Shown here: in pieces, positions 35,160 to 47,232 of the stretch
Position numbering within the stretch: the first letter of the stretch is position 1
Layout: each line of letters opens with the position of its first letter
From: Epiperipatus broadwayi
Lineage: Eukaryota; Onychophora; Udeonychophora; Euonychophora; Peripatidae
Assembly (NCBI GenBank): GCA_028023455.1
Contig: JAQFVV010000014.1
Span: 501,336 to 565,335 of the forward strand
DNA: 64,000 bases
Reading direction: 5' to 3'
Made by a program: the position numbers and the translations under genes
The notes under the pieces: model-generated
What the model saw: only the letters and a program-made list of their open reading frames with translations
Told to the model about the DNA's origin: nothing
Database searches by the model: none

Positions 35160-36393
35160 TCATATTCATCACCACTTTCACCCATCTGTTGGTCCATTGC
35201 AGGATGAAAGTATCTTCAAGTTTAATTCACTATCTCAAATTCCTGGCCTTTCTTTTCTATAACACACCAGTAAACTTTTTTATTTCATCTATTCTTCTCA
35301 AGTGGTCTCTTGAAGATCCAAATTAAAACATCAACTATCTATCTATTGTCTTCTCTTCCAACAATATGTCCAGTCCATCTTCATTTCATTCCCTTGATTT
35401 TTTCAGTAAATGTTAGTAACACCTGTCTTTTTTTTTCAGCTAAATATTTCATTTTTGATTTCTTGTTACTCATAATATAAATCTTTTCAACATGTCATTG
35501 ATTGGTATAAGGTTTCTCTATATAGCTTTTCTGTTAAATGTCTATGCATAAATAAGAGCTGGTAAAACACATCTATTAAAAACTATTTTTTTCTTCAAAC
35601 ACATTTAATTTTTCTTTTATTATTAAGTTATTTTTATTAAAAACAATCCAAGTTTAATTCTGTGATTAATTTCATCCATTGTAGTTTTATTTGTATTAAT
35701 AATCTGATAAAGATATTTTCAGTTCTTAATTTCTTTTAATTTATGATTATCAATCTTTATTTATTTATTTTTTTTTGATAGAATGCATTGAACATTCTTT
35801 AATTTTTTACTTTCATCTGATAACTCTTCCAACATTTCCCGAATTTCTGTAACATTATTTACATAAACAATCACATTATATGCTAAATTTAGATGACTTA
35901 TGTAACTTCTGTTTACTTTTACTCCCCTAGCTTTCTATTTTAATCCACAAAATACATTTTATAAAACTGCTGTAAAAAGCTTTGGAAATATGAAGTTATC
36001 ATATTGTACATCCTTTTAAATATTAATCTTTTTACTATCATCATATAGTCTAATTATTTACTTATGATTTTTGATAAATATTTTTGAGAAATATAATAGC
36101 ATCCTGGATTTATATCTTGATGATCTAACACTTTAATCACTGTAGAAATGCTTATAGAATCAAATGTGTTTTCATAATCTACAAACTCAAAGCATAATGG
36201 CAACTCAAATTCATTAGTCATTTCTATAACTTCTCTCAATACTAGAATATAATCCATTGTGCTAAAGAACCCTTTTAAATCCAGTTTATTTTCTTGGTTT
36301 GTTAGAATCCAAAATTTATTGTGTTATAATTATCTTAATAAAGATTTCACATAGAACTGTTAGAAATATTGATTGATTAATCTATAATTTTTT
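35160..36393 (-). mobile_element. RTE-type LINE fragment (RT to 3' end)
   Basis: The minus-strand frame at 36257-36054 reads LREVIEMTNEFELPL then FVDYENTFDSISISTVIKVL. It aligns with LREVIERTNEYELPL and FVDYEKAFDSINISSVIKAL in the copy at 59563-60441. The catalytic Asp of FVDYE is kept and K-A is changed to N-T. Upstream, NYRLINQ and FWILTNQENKLDLKGFFST extend it to about 36393, immediately before LTR element 2. Downstream, broken pieces reach 35160, ending at CATTGCAGGATGAAAG, the 3' end seen in the other copies. It is 5'-truncated and inactive. Confidence 0.75.
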
Positions 36394-36417
36394 GGGCTGT
36401 TTATATATATATATATA

Positions 36418-38477
36418 TGTAATGATATATAAATATGTCATTACATTAAATTGAAATAAAAACTTAAGTTCGCATATAAAAATAAGTGTATTAAAAAGAA
36501 AAAAAAACTAAACGTTAAAATTAAAATGTTTGTTAAATGTATATATTCGCACAGATGCTAAACTTTAAAAATATTTTTTTTAATAAATAAAAAAAAAGTA
36601 TTTGAACGTACTTTTTTATAAAAAAAAAGTATAAGATTTAAAAATAAAAACAGGTATTAATTAATTCTTGTAATCTGTAAATGGAAATGATTGTTTATGA
36701 ATTATCCAAAAGCTGTCTAATTAAAAAGTCAGAAAGTAAATTAGATAAGAGAATAAAGAGATTTTAGCTTGACCAATGGAAGCACTAAGCCTTGGCTCGG
36801 ATCCTAATGAAAGTGATGGATTAGTGACGCTTTGTTGATTAAATCCGTGTGGATAATATAAAAAGGGAAATACAGCTTTTTCGGACAGTTCCAGCGTGGT
36901 GTGTTTGAGAGATGCGGTAGGACGCACATACCACACTCTATTTAAAAAGAGAAAAAGGAAAAGACTGTGATACCTTGAACCAGCTATTGCCATCTCCAGA
37001 ACATTATCTTCCAATGGAGGCATCGCGGGAATTAAAAACAGGAACCTGGACTCTTCTACCATAAGCTATATGAAATGAACAATTATTAAAATCAATTAAG
37101 AACTTTCGTCAAGTTTTATAAATTGATAAACAAGCCAACTTAAATGTTAAAATGGACTCTTATCTGACTTTTGTAAGTTTTTAAATCAAATTAATAATGT
37201 TTAATTTTATATGTTTTCCGATTGATAAAAATCATTTCCATTTTTTTTTTTTTTTCTCTTATTGTATAAATTATTTGTTGTTTAAATTTTAAATGAGGGA
37301 ATTTAAGGTTGGGTATAGACGTTGCATAGATTCATTAGCGGTTGATAATGTTATGGTTTTCACATTCGGTTAGAATATATGTCAATGATATCACTGCAAA
37401 CATCTTACGATGAATGTTAATGGGATTTGTATATTCTCTATGCAAGTGACGTTTATCGATGACTTTGTATTTTGATCGGTTGTGTTGAATTTGGAATGTT
37501 TTTGACCGTGGAATCTGTGCAGCTGATCTGTACTCAACATTTTAAAACAAATTTTATAAAATGCATTTGTGCGAACGTATCTAAATGTTAAATTTAAGTC
37601 GGGCATGAATGGCTATATGGTTTTGTAAAATTATATTAAGGGAGGGTAATCTTAGGTTATTCGTTTCATAGTTGAATTGGCTCAATGGATTGGATATATT
37701 TGTGTAATTAGTAGATGTAGTATGAGATCCGCTTTGGGCAGGATTGCATATATACGCCACACACCTTCTGTTTGCCTATGGATGGGTTTGTAAGTCGGCA
37801 GAAGACCGCAGTCCATTCCTATGGAGTTTTTTGTTTATTGTTCTACTTGCCAACAGATGTAACATTCCTGTTGGTGGAGAGCCAATGTATTCTCTAATTC
37901 TACTTACTGTTCAGATATCCATTCCTGACAGTATAGTATTTTGTGTTGTCGTATCATGCTACATTGAATACATGAATGTATCAGATGGATTGGCGCCATT
38001 TGATTGCGAAATTTGTTGCCTAAGGTTAAATCAGGGAAGAATATTTTCTTTTCAAATGCAGATCTATGTAGTCTATTCATACTTGACTATTTAAATAAAA
38101 TATTAAACTCATTGAAACTTAGTTAAATGTAAAATTAAAAGTTAATATAAAAATCTAAAATGTTAAACTTATTCCTCAAAATTTAAATGTTATTTTATAT
38201 GTGCGTAAATAAATATTTTATGTGTTAATTTCTGGCAGTGGCTTTTATTTATTGATATTTAAGATATAAATTAAGATATAGATTTTTATCTCTGCGTCTC
38301 CGCTGAGCTAGTGACTTGGGCTAACGATCGGAATATTTAAATAAAGTGGAATCTTAATAGCACGTATCTGCCTACTCTATAAATTTTTCTAGGTTTAAAT
38401 GCCTAGATGGTGCCCTGGTAGTTGCAGATATCGTTTTGCGGTTAGATTCGATCTTCACTTTCATTTCGATCGTTATA
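36418..38477 (+). repeat. 5' LTR of LTR element 2
   Basis: 2.06 kb. It holds CCAAT and TATA boxes near its start, a possible AATAAA signal at 38094-38099 and, on its U5 side (38200-38410), the segment shared with the gag leader of element 1. The first 28 bases form an inverted repeat (TGTAATGA...TCATTACA). Confidence 0.93.
36773..36867 (+). promoter_or_regulatory. LTR promoter: CCAAT and TATA boxes
   Basis: CCAAT at 36773-36777 and TATAAAAAGGG at 36857-36867, spaced as in RNA polymerase II promoters. Transcription would start about 30 bp downstream, near 36890. The pair is conserved in the other LTR. Confidence 0.55.
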
Positions 38478-38479
38478 AT

Positions 38480-38497
38480 TGGCGTCCCAAGTGTGGC
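38480..38497 (+). promoter_or_regulatory. Primer-binding site of LTR element 2
   Basis: TGGCGTCCCAAGTGTGG starts 2 nt after the LTR end. Its opening TGGCG is the complement of the CCA end of many tRNAs. The rest does not match the tRNA-Lys pattern of element 1 exactly, and the primer tRNA is not identified. Confidence 0.6.
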
Positions 38498-39181
38498 CTT
38501 ACCTCAGAGATTGACCCTGAGAAGGGGAATTGATGATGATGAAATTTTCTATCTTTAATAAATCACGAGTGGCCTGAGAATTTTAAAAGTGAATCATGCA
38601 AATAACATTTGTTGTTTTTTCTGAAATAAGTACATTTTTGTACTAACGTAAAGTTATAGCCAGATGTTTAATAAACCACTAGTACTTTTGAAAATAAATT
38701 ATGCCCGTAATATTTTTTCTGAGATTAGTATAAATATATTTGTTGTATTGACGTGGAGTTGCAGTTTGAAGTTTTGTTTAAAAAGTGCTGCCAGTAAGAA
38801 AAATTGCGCATATGTAAAGAGAAATACGAGGAATAAAAAGTAATAAATAAAATGTAATTAATAAATATAAATCATAATTTTTTTTTTAAAAAAAAAAGTC
38901 TTGTTTAAAATCTAATCGTTTAACTTGCCTAAATAATACTTAAAAGTTGAAGAAAAGAAACTTGGAAGGGAGGGGGCAGAAATTTAGCTGGTAGTAAGGA
39001 ATCATCAGTCAACTTTTTTTTTTATCATTATATTTGTAATTACTGTTTTGTCTTTAAAAAAAAAAAGTTTTGTCCTTTTGAAATTTCATATATAACAAAT
39101 TTGTGTAACGTAATTACTAACACTAAGTAAATTCTTTTTTTTTTTTAAATGTTTTTATTTTTTTGAGGAAGTTTACTGATA
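38498..39181 (+). other. Non-coding interior of LTR element 2
   Basis: No frame over a few dozen codons and no gag or pol motif. A duplicated phrase (CCACTAGTACTTTTGAAAAT and a near match) suggests small rearrangements. A weak purine run GAGGAAG at about 39167 is the only polypurine tract candidate. Confidence 0.6.
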
Positions 39182-41250
39182 TGTAACGATATATAAATAT
39201 GTCGTTACATTAAATTGAAATAAAAACTTAAGTTCGCATATAAAAATAAGTGTATTAAAAAGAAAAAAAAACTAAACGCTAAAATTAAAATGTTTGTTAA
39301 ACGTATATATTCGCACAGATGCTAAACTTTAAAAATATTTTTTTTAATAAATAAAAAAAAAGTATTTGAACGTACTTTTTTATAAAAAAAAAAAGTATAA
39401 GATTTAAAAATAAAAACAGGTATTAATTAATTCTTGTAATCTGTAAATGGAAATGATTGTTTATGAATTATCCAAAAGCTGTCTAATTAAAAAGTCAGAG
39501 AGTAAATTAGATAAGAGAATAAAGAGATTTTAGCTTGACCAATGGAAGCACTAAGCCTTGGCTCGGACCCTAACGAAAGTGATGGATTAGTGACGTTTTG
39601 TTGATTGAATCCGTGTGGATAATATAAAAAGGGAAATACAGTTTTTTCGGACAGTTCCAGCGTGGTGTGTTTGAGAGATGCGGTAGGACGCACATACCAC
39701 ACTCTCTATTTAAAAAGAGAAAAAGGAAAAGACTGTGATACCTTGAACCAGCTATTGCCATCTCCAGAACATTATCTTCCAATGGAGGCATCGCAGGAAT
39801 TAAAAACAGGAACCTGGACTCTTCTACCATAAGCTATATGAAATGAACAATTATTAAAATCAATTAAGAACTTTCGTCAAGTTTTATAAATTGATAAACA
39901 AGCCAACTTAAATGTTAAAACGGACTCTTATCTGACTTTTGTAAGTTTTTAAATCAAATTAATAATGTTTAATTTTATATGTTTTCCGATTGATAAAAAT
40001 CATTTCCATTTTTTTTTTTTCTCTTATTGTATAAATTATTTGTTGTTTAAATTTTAAATGAGGGAATTTAAGGTTTGGTATAGATGTTGCATAGATTCGT
40101 TAGCGGTTGATAATGTTGTGGTTTTCACATTCGGTTAGAATATATGTCAACGATATCACTGCAAGCATCTTACGATGAATGTTAATGGAATTTATATATT
40201 CCCTATGCAAGTGATGTTTATCGATGACTTTGTATTTTGATCGGTTGTGTTGAATTTGGAATGTTTTTGACCGTGGAATCTGTGCAGCTGATCTGTACTC
40301 AACATTTTAAAACAAATTTTATAAAATGCATTTGTGCGAACGTATCTAAATGTTAAATTTAAGTCGGGCGTGAATGGCTATATGGTTTTGTAAAGTTATA
40401 TTAAGGGAGGGTAATCTTAGGTTATTCGTTTTGTAGTTGAATTGGCTCAATGGATTGGATATATTTGTGTAATTAGTAGATGTAGTATGAGATCCGCTTC
40501 GGGCAGGATTGCATATATACGCCACATACCTTCTGTTTGCCTATGGATGGGTTTGTAAGTCGACAGAAGACCGCAGTCCATTCCTATGGAGTTTTTTGTT
40601 TATTGTTCTACTTGCCAACAGATGTAACATTCCTGTTGGTGGAGAGCCAATGTCTTCTCTAATTCTACTTACTGTTCAGATGTCCATTCCTGACAGTATA
40701 GTATTTTGTGTTGTCGTATCATGCTACATTGAATACATGAATGTATCAGATGGATTGGCGCCAGTTGATTGCGAAATTTGTTGCCTAAGGTTAAATCAGG
40801 GAAGAATATTTTCTTTTCAAATGCAGATCTATGTAGTCTATTCATACTTGACTATTTAAATAAAATATTAAACTCATTGAAACTTAGTTAAATGTAAAAT
40901 TAAAAGTTAATATAAAAATCTAAAATGTTAAACTTATTCCTCAAAATTTAAATGTTATTTTATATGTGCGTAAATAAATATTTTATGTGTTAATTTCTGG
41001 CAGTGGCTTTTATTTATTGATATTTAAGATATAAATTAAGATATAGATTTTTATCTCTGCGTCTCTGCGTCTCCGCTGAGCTAGTGACTTGGGCTAACGA
41101 TCGGAATATTTAAGTAAAGTGGAATCTTAATAGCACGTATCTGCCTACTCTATAATTTTTTCTAGGTTTAAATGCCTAGATGGCGCCCTGATAGTTGCAG
41201 ATATCGTTTTGCGGTTAGATTCGATCTTCACTTTTATTTTGATCGTTATA
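39182..41250 (+). repeat. 3' LTR of LTR element 2
   Basis: 2.07 kb, the partner of 36418-38477. CCAAT is at 39539-39543 and TATAAAAAGGG at 39623-39633. It ends ATCGTTATA and runs into (AT)n and the next foldback. Confidence 0.93.
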
Positions 41251-41265
41251 ATATATATATATCAA

Positions 41266-41771
41266 TTAAGAGAAGAAAATCATTCTACCTGAAGTTATAG
41301 GTAAATAGCACTGGGTATGTTAAATAGGGCCCCAAGAATAGAACAAATCCACCTATTTTTGTAGCAGTTGATCTTTGCCAACATTGATGAAAAATTAGAG
41401 TAAAATTAATATACCAGATGAAATATGGCATTTCATAAATATTAGATTAGTAATTGACTATACAAAGATGGAAATGAAATCTCTCTTTTAATAACGCAAG
41501 GTTATTAAAAGATATTCTGTCTCCAAAATTATTAAAATGATTCCATTTCCACCTCATATGGTTGATTATTAGTCTAATAATTATGAAATGCTATCTTTTA
41601 CCTGATTGATATATTAATTTCACTCTACATTTCCACTGATGTTGGCAAAGATAAGCTTATAAATATCAAAAGCTCCAAGAATAGATGAATTCATTTTATT
41701 CTTGACCCTTTATTAGTATAAAAGTGCTATTTATGTATAGCATAAGGGAGAATATTTTTTCTCTTTTAATT
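41266..41771. mobile_element. 0.5-kb foldback element
   Basis: Two arms of about 240 bp meet at a perfect small palindrome near 41491-41518 (CTTTTAATAAC...GTTATTAAAAG). Matching blocks include CTTTGCCAACAT and GGCATTTCATAA. The outer ends are TTAAGAGAA and TTCTCTTTTAA. It is non-coding, and the arms are about 75-80 percent alike by eye. It starts only about 15 bp after LTR element 2. Confidence 0.8.
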
Positions 41772-41777
41772 ACATAT

Positions 41778-42086
41778 ACATTAAGCTATGCCAATAAACA
41801 TCACATGACCACCACCTCTTATGCTTGTGTATAACTGTTGTTAAAACAGGCAAAACTCACTATACGTATTGCCACACACAGCAAGCTAGAGTAATCAATG
41901 GATGCCAGAAGCTGCTGTGTGTGGCAATACGTATAGTGAGTTTTGCCTGTTAGACTGGGGATATTGGATGAGTAGGCAATAGATGGGGATTTTATGCACT
42001 AGCTTCTGGCATCCATTGATTACTCTAGCTTGCTGTGTGTGGCAATACGTATAGTGAGTTTTGCCTGTTTTAACATTAAGCTATGC
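41778..42086. mobile_element. Rearranged repeat unit with 14-bp flanks
   Basis: Member of the 430-460-bp family, built from three arms. CAGGCAAAACTCACTATACG...ATGCCAGAAG (41849-41911) appears again inverted in part at 41913-41950 and in full at 42003-42069. ACATTAAGCTATGC flanks the block at 41778-41791 and 42073-42086, a probable target-site duplication. The hammerhead core is missing, but sequence that normally follows the cleavage site (TAGAC then TGGGGATATTGGATGAG) is present from 41952. Confidence 0.8.
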
Positions 42087-43981
42087 TGATTTTAAGTTTA
42101 CGTATATATATATATATATTAGCTGTACTCATGTCTTTGCTCTTGTTAGTAGAATAAAATAATACACAATGTATCAAAAGCATGCTTAGCATGAATAAAG
42201 TTAATTTTTAAAACAACACACGTCTACCTTTTCTTTATAAATGTCTGAACATTTGTATGTTTAAGATTACAATTGTAAAGAAAAGAGAATATATTTAATG
42301 AATTACTTAATATATTATTTACATGAAATAATAATACATAAGTTATCAACAGCACTATCACAAAAAATATAATTTTTTACAATTAGTTATACTACTGAAT
42401 TTGATTGACTTTTTGGATTTTAGTTTAAATACATTTATCATGTGAAAACTAATTTTTAAAAATGACTATGAAATTTTAACATTGTTCTTGCTCCATTTAC
42501 AAGTGAGAAATTAAATGTGTGATACAAATGAAATTTAATTAATTTAAAATATATTTATTAAATCAAATTTTACCTCACTTTACCAAAATTATAATTCTCT
42601 CCATTTCTGTAGTATGTATTTCATTCTGCTGTGGTAAAAAAAAATTCTATCTGCAATCTTTTACAATTGCTGCCCTCTTTTTGCCTTTTTATTTAATCAT
42701 TCAAAAAGATTGAAATTTTAATATATATTACACTTCACCAAAATTTCTAAACAATTAAATGGGCCATAAAGCAAAAATCCTTAGCTTATGTAATCCCCCC
42801 CCCCCAAAAAAAAAAGGCAATTGTGCAAGATTCATAAAATTTGTGCAATAATTGTTGAGTAATTAAGTAACAAATTGTCACATTTATATGGTAATAGGGA
42901 TATTTATTTATTTTTAAGGTAGGAAGATAGTAAGTAGTTAGAGAATTTGAAATTATTTTTGTGTACTAAAATGACTGAGATATTTATTAGTAATGAAAAA
43001 GCCTAAATTGGAAGACTAATTAGATAGCTGAGAGAAAGAAAAATTAAAACCCAAAATAATTTGCAACAGAACTACTTTTAAGAAATTGAGACTATCATTA
43101 ATAACATCAACAAGCTAGTTACTACTTCATTTTATTTCTTATAGAATTCATATTTTGATAAAATATGAACTATTAGAATTGATAAACTTATATGATATAG
43201 GACTTGCTTTATAATGGCAACAATAAATGAACAAAGTCTGGATCTAAAATGGTGAATTAAAATTACAGCAAATGATAAGCAAGAGTAAAGAATTTAGAAA
43301 CATTAAAAGATTTTAGTAATTATTTGCTATTATACTATAATATCCTTTAATATTATCACAATTCTGATATATGAGTTAAAGTAGTTATTAAATAGCTCAC
43401 CGTAGGTCAAAACTAGTTAAACATCCCATTTCATATAGATAAGCAATGAATGAAAAGGAAGATTGCCTATGTTATTTAATAAATGAAAGAATGGTGGACT
43501 TTGGATTAGATAGACCTACACATTATAGCCCATTTCATTCACTTTCAGTGCTTAAATTTCTTATGAATTCTCCAGCAATAAACCTATGTAATTGTTTTTA
43601 TTGCATAGATCTGGCAATTGCTAGTGAAAGTTGTAATAGTTTATCATCCATGTTTCACACACTAGCTAAAAATAGCTAGGTAATTATTGATTGATTATTT
43701 TTGGATTGTTGGCATGGAAGACTACCTGAAAGAAAAATTTTAAACCTGATAAGTTTATTTACTTTGGATTCAATTATTGACTTGTGGCAAGTCAGGTGAA
43801 TATGACTCTACATAAATATCGGATTCAAAATTTCAAAAATAAATGGAATGCTGTTCATTATATTGAACACCATTTATTTTAAAAACAATTTTATTAAGGT
43901 TTATAATTGGTGTACATAATTATATAATTGTTTTAACAAAGGTTATATTTTTGATCTTTGGGTATTTAGAATTATCTTTAA
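42087..43981. other. AT-rich DNA, no recognised gene
   Basis: Mostly plain AT-rich sequence. One plus-strand frame of 77 codons (43446-43679, beginning MNEKEDCLCYLINERM) has a non-repetitive composition with several Cys, but no family was recognised and no splice signals were checked. It may be chance. Confidence 0.35.
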
Positions 43982-44460
43982 TTATGCAACAGAGACTCGG
44001 AAGGCTGGCAGTTGTCTAGGAATTTGAAAGAGCTTCCATATATCTTCGAATAGCATTTTAGATGAGAGTACCCTGTCTTTTTCTTGAATTTTGATCAATA
44101 ATTTAATCAATAATGTGTCTGGATCTGGTTGAGGGAGTGTGAATTGTCTTTCACATCTCACTATCCATATTGAGTAAGTTAAGAAGATAGATAATCGTAT
44201 TGTGGGAAAGTCTCTGCTCTGAATACAATCTTTGAGTGATAATATTTTGTAATAATCCACTTTTGAGTTCTTATAAATGATGGTTTTAATCTTGCCCAGC
44301 CGGGTACACGTATTAATGATGTGAATGAATGTTTCATTATGTTTCAAGCAGTTTGGACATATAGGGTCTATATTGTTCAAGTATCTTTTGAAATGTAGAA
44401 AGTAGTTGTGTGCATAGCTTCAAGGTTGACCTTTATTAGAAAGTCAAGATATTTGGGCTT
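43982..44460 (-). pseudogene. LINE ORF2 C-terminal domain, copy 1
   Basis: The minus frame of 132 codons reads ICPNCLKHNETFIHIINTC (a Cys-Cys-His-Cys cluster), then KIKTIIYKNSKVDYYKILSL, IRLSIFLTYSIWIVRC and FEDIWKLFQIP. A frame-shifted lead-in to 44460 adds NLEAM...YFLHFKRY. This is the zinc-finger-like C-terminal tail of Tx1/L1-type ORF2, and it aligns with 46672-47232 and 62496-62807. It is the most intact of the three. The polymerase domain is absent. Confidence 0.65.
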
Positions 44461-46384
44461 CAGGGCTCAGAATCTGAAAAACGTTGATTTAAAAAAAAAC
44501 AATAACAAAACAAGTTTCTCTACTGATGGCTGCAGCAAGATTAAACAAAATTATATCCAATTGAAAATAATTAAGTGAAAATTAGTAATATTTATTCAGT
44601 ATAGATCATTTAACACACGCATGTATATTTAATTTTGTAGAAAAATGATGTACTTTGATGTCATAAGTGTGCTGCTATATTTTTTCAGCATTAACTGTTA
44701 TAGTAAAAACATTAAAATTAGAGGCAGCAAGCAGAATTTTAGTAGTAAAGTGTTGCAGATACAATTTTTTTAAAAAAGTATTTTTAAATCTATTTTTTCA
44801 TTCCTAGTACATGAAGGGGATAAATATTATCTTTTAGATGATATATGTAAGTGTAGGAAATTTAAAGAGAAAAAATATTTTGTTCTCATCCTCAGAACTT
44901 CAGCTTCCAGTTTAAGCTATTTTTATTTGAAAATATTGATTCACTCAATTGAATCTTGGCTTCTTTTCTATGGACATTGCAGAAACAGATGGTTGTTAAA
45001 GTTGCAGTCTGGCCTTATTGACCTTTGTCTGCGAAGATACCTTCTGTGAGCTGAGCATTAATCTGAAAAAAAAAAAAAAAAGATTGAAATAAAAGCCGAA
45101 AATATTTTTATTTTATAAATTAGTCTTGCAGTACTTAAATTTTATATACTTAACAATATTTTCTAACATAACTGTCATATAAATGAAATAAGTATATTCA
45201 CAATAATAAACCAATAAAGTGCTTTAATGAAAAGGTCATTCATTATATTACGACATGTTGTAGTCATTCTTAAGTAGCGTTCCCAACCGTAAATTATGAC
45301 CCAAATTATAATTGTACAGAGGACCTGATAGGAATTTATGGAAGTTTGACAATTATAGAAAAAAAATTGAAAAAAAAAAAGAATTGAAACTATCTTTATT
45401 AATTTTAAATACTAAAAACATTTCATAAATGACTTATTTAACTAGCACATATGCAGGTAGATTACCTTTAATCAGAACACCTCTATTTCAAAAACTTCTA
45501 TTTACCAATCAAAATTATAAAGTTTTTTTTGATTTATTATTTTAATTAAGATTGAAGTAAAATAAAAAATTTGTAAATATCAACTTATTCTGTTCAATAT
45601 ATATATAGATTATCCATAGTAACATTAACGATTTTTTACATTTTCAGCAGAGTTTGAGTTAATAATGAGAAGGGATGAGGATATTGTTGAAATCTAAAAA
45701 AAAAATACCAAATTAATAGTCTGTCTGTGAACGTTATTTTGACAATGGCGGATTATTCTGTATTTTTTCTGTATTCAATAATGTCTTAACACTATATTTT
45801 TGACAAACAACATTAACATTTTTTAGTATTGCGTTTTACAAAATATTTAGCACTGTATATTGTTCAAGAAACGGTATCAGTTTTAGTTTATTTTTATTAT
45901 TACTTGTGACTGGATTATTCCCTTTTCTAAGATTAGACTGTGGTTTTAAGGCATGAAATCCTCAAAAATAATTACCATTTTTATCAATATTTTTTGTGTG
46001 TCAATAATGTAGTCTATCATTAAATAATCTACTACAACTGCAAAAAATAAATTATAACAATAAAACTGGTATTTTTTGTGAGTAGTCTGAAAAAAAAAAA
46101 GTTTGACCTCTTAATCTGACTTGGATTTGTATGCTTTTTACATAGGGAAATAATTATAAAAAATGATTATATCATGGAGAAATGTCACTTTTTTTTCTAT
46201 GAGATATTGAATGAACCATTCTATCCACTCCTTTTTCAAATTAATTTCTAGAAGATCACATTAATGCATAATGTTCACCTTTACTATAATGCTTTTCAGG
46301 AAGGAAATCATTTTTCTTTCCACATGTGCCACCTAATATACGCTTGAATAATTAATAGCGGCTATATAGTGATGCTTACTAAAA
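44461..46384. other. AT-rich non-coding DNA, no gene seen
   Basis: Poly-A near 45068 and several long T runs. No frame or repeat was recognised. Confidence 0.5.
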
Positions 46385-46650
46385 CTGACCAGTCTACTTT
46401 TTAGCTTATGGTTTTTAGCAGGGATGAGTTTTGGATCTGATTTCAGTTGGTTACAGGAGAAAAGCTGCATTAGATCCAAAAAATTCAGTTGTATTGGACC
46501 CAATTCCAAAATTCTTCTTTGATGAAATTCATAATCTAAATACTAGTCTAGGAATATTGATGGACTAATATTATACTGGGATTTATTAAATGTTACTATC
46601 TGGCATCCATTGATTATTCAGGCTTGTACTAGATAAAATAATTGGAGTGA
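46385..46650. repeat. Inverted pair of tandem-family pieces
   Basis: A minus-oriented piece (46385-46445; GGATCTGA and TTTTTAGC landmarks) and a plus-oriented piece (46465-46640, with TTTGATGA, TACTAGTC and ATCCATTGATT) of the 430-460-bp family face each other. Both contain degraded hammerhead sequences. The plus one keeps TTTGATGA and TACTAGTC, with C at 46552. Confidence 0.5.
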
Positions 46651-46671
46651 AAGAAAGAAAATTACAAAGAC

Positions 46672-47232
46672 ATGCATGTAAACATTACTGAAGTAACTAC
46701 TGAACTTGATTTATCTACCAGATTACTAATCAGGAAATTAACATTTTGCTACTTAGAAGCCAATCATATTGATTTTATCATAAAACTTAATTTGAAAGCC
46801 TTGCCAATGAATCATTTTTTGGTAAATTATAGAAATTTCTCTAAAATAGAACCACTATGTAGCTTATGTAAAATAGCAGATGAAACTACTGGACATATTT
46901 TTACTGCTTTCCCATTTTTAATTCCTCCTAGATAAAATATTATAACTAGAGTACTGCCAGATAACATGAAAATCTAAGAATCAAGGATGCTATAACGAGT
47001 TGTGTTTTTGCTGCGATTAGAATGGGACTGTTCCTCCTTTATGCTATGTGGTTAACTAGAAATTATTTTGTTTTTAAGCAAGGAAATAAGGAACTGTAGG
47101 AGATATGTAAAAAATGTATTCGAAGAATTATGAACAAGGATTGCTTGTTAATGCCGGAAAAGCTCTTCGGGGACACTTGGGGGCAACTTAGGCCACTGGA
47201 TGAAGAGCTTATCCTCAGGTATGCTAATTAAA
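46672..47232 (+). pseudogene. LINE ORF2 C-terminal domain, copy 2
   Basis: The plus frame reads NLKALPMNHFLVNYRNF then CSLCKIADETTGHIFTAFP, with Cys replaced at the last zinc position. Stops interrupt it, after which AITSCVFAAIRMGLFLLYAM and FGDTWGQLRPLDEELILRYA complete the domain. It matches copies 1 and 3 in motif order. It is decayed and not translated as one frame. Confidence 0.6.

Larger units (their letters stand above)
36418..41250 (+). mobile_element. LTR retrotransposon 2 (large LTRs, no genes)
   Basis: Direct repeats 36418-38477 and 39182-41250 enclose only 704 bp. LTRs begin TGTAA(T/C)GAT and end ATCGTTATA, short inverted ends. A primer-site-like sequence follows the left LTR by 2 nt. 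The interior has no gag or pol. By eye the LTRs differ at roughly 35-40 positions (nearly all transitions) plus a few small indels, including an 8-bp GCGTCTCT duplication; this is about 2 percent. It sits in (AT)n, so the target duplication is not readable. It would depend on another element's proteins, like the LARD/TRIM classes of plants, though LTRs this long with so short an interior are unusual. Confidence 0.9.

Noticed and set aside
37744-38094. 116-codon frame present in both LTRs of element 2 (also 40509-40859), and a 113-codon frame on the other strand
   Set aside because: Both copies exist because the LTRs are duplicates. The five coding differences I saw (H/Y, A/T, Y/S, I/M, F/V) all change the amino acid, so there is no sign of selection on a protein.
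43446-43679. 77-codon frame as an exon
   Set aside because: Composition is plausible but no family, splice signals or neighbouring exons could be recognised; mentioned only within the spacer entry.
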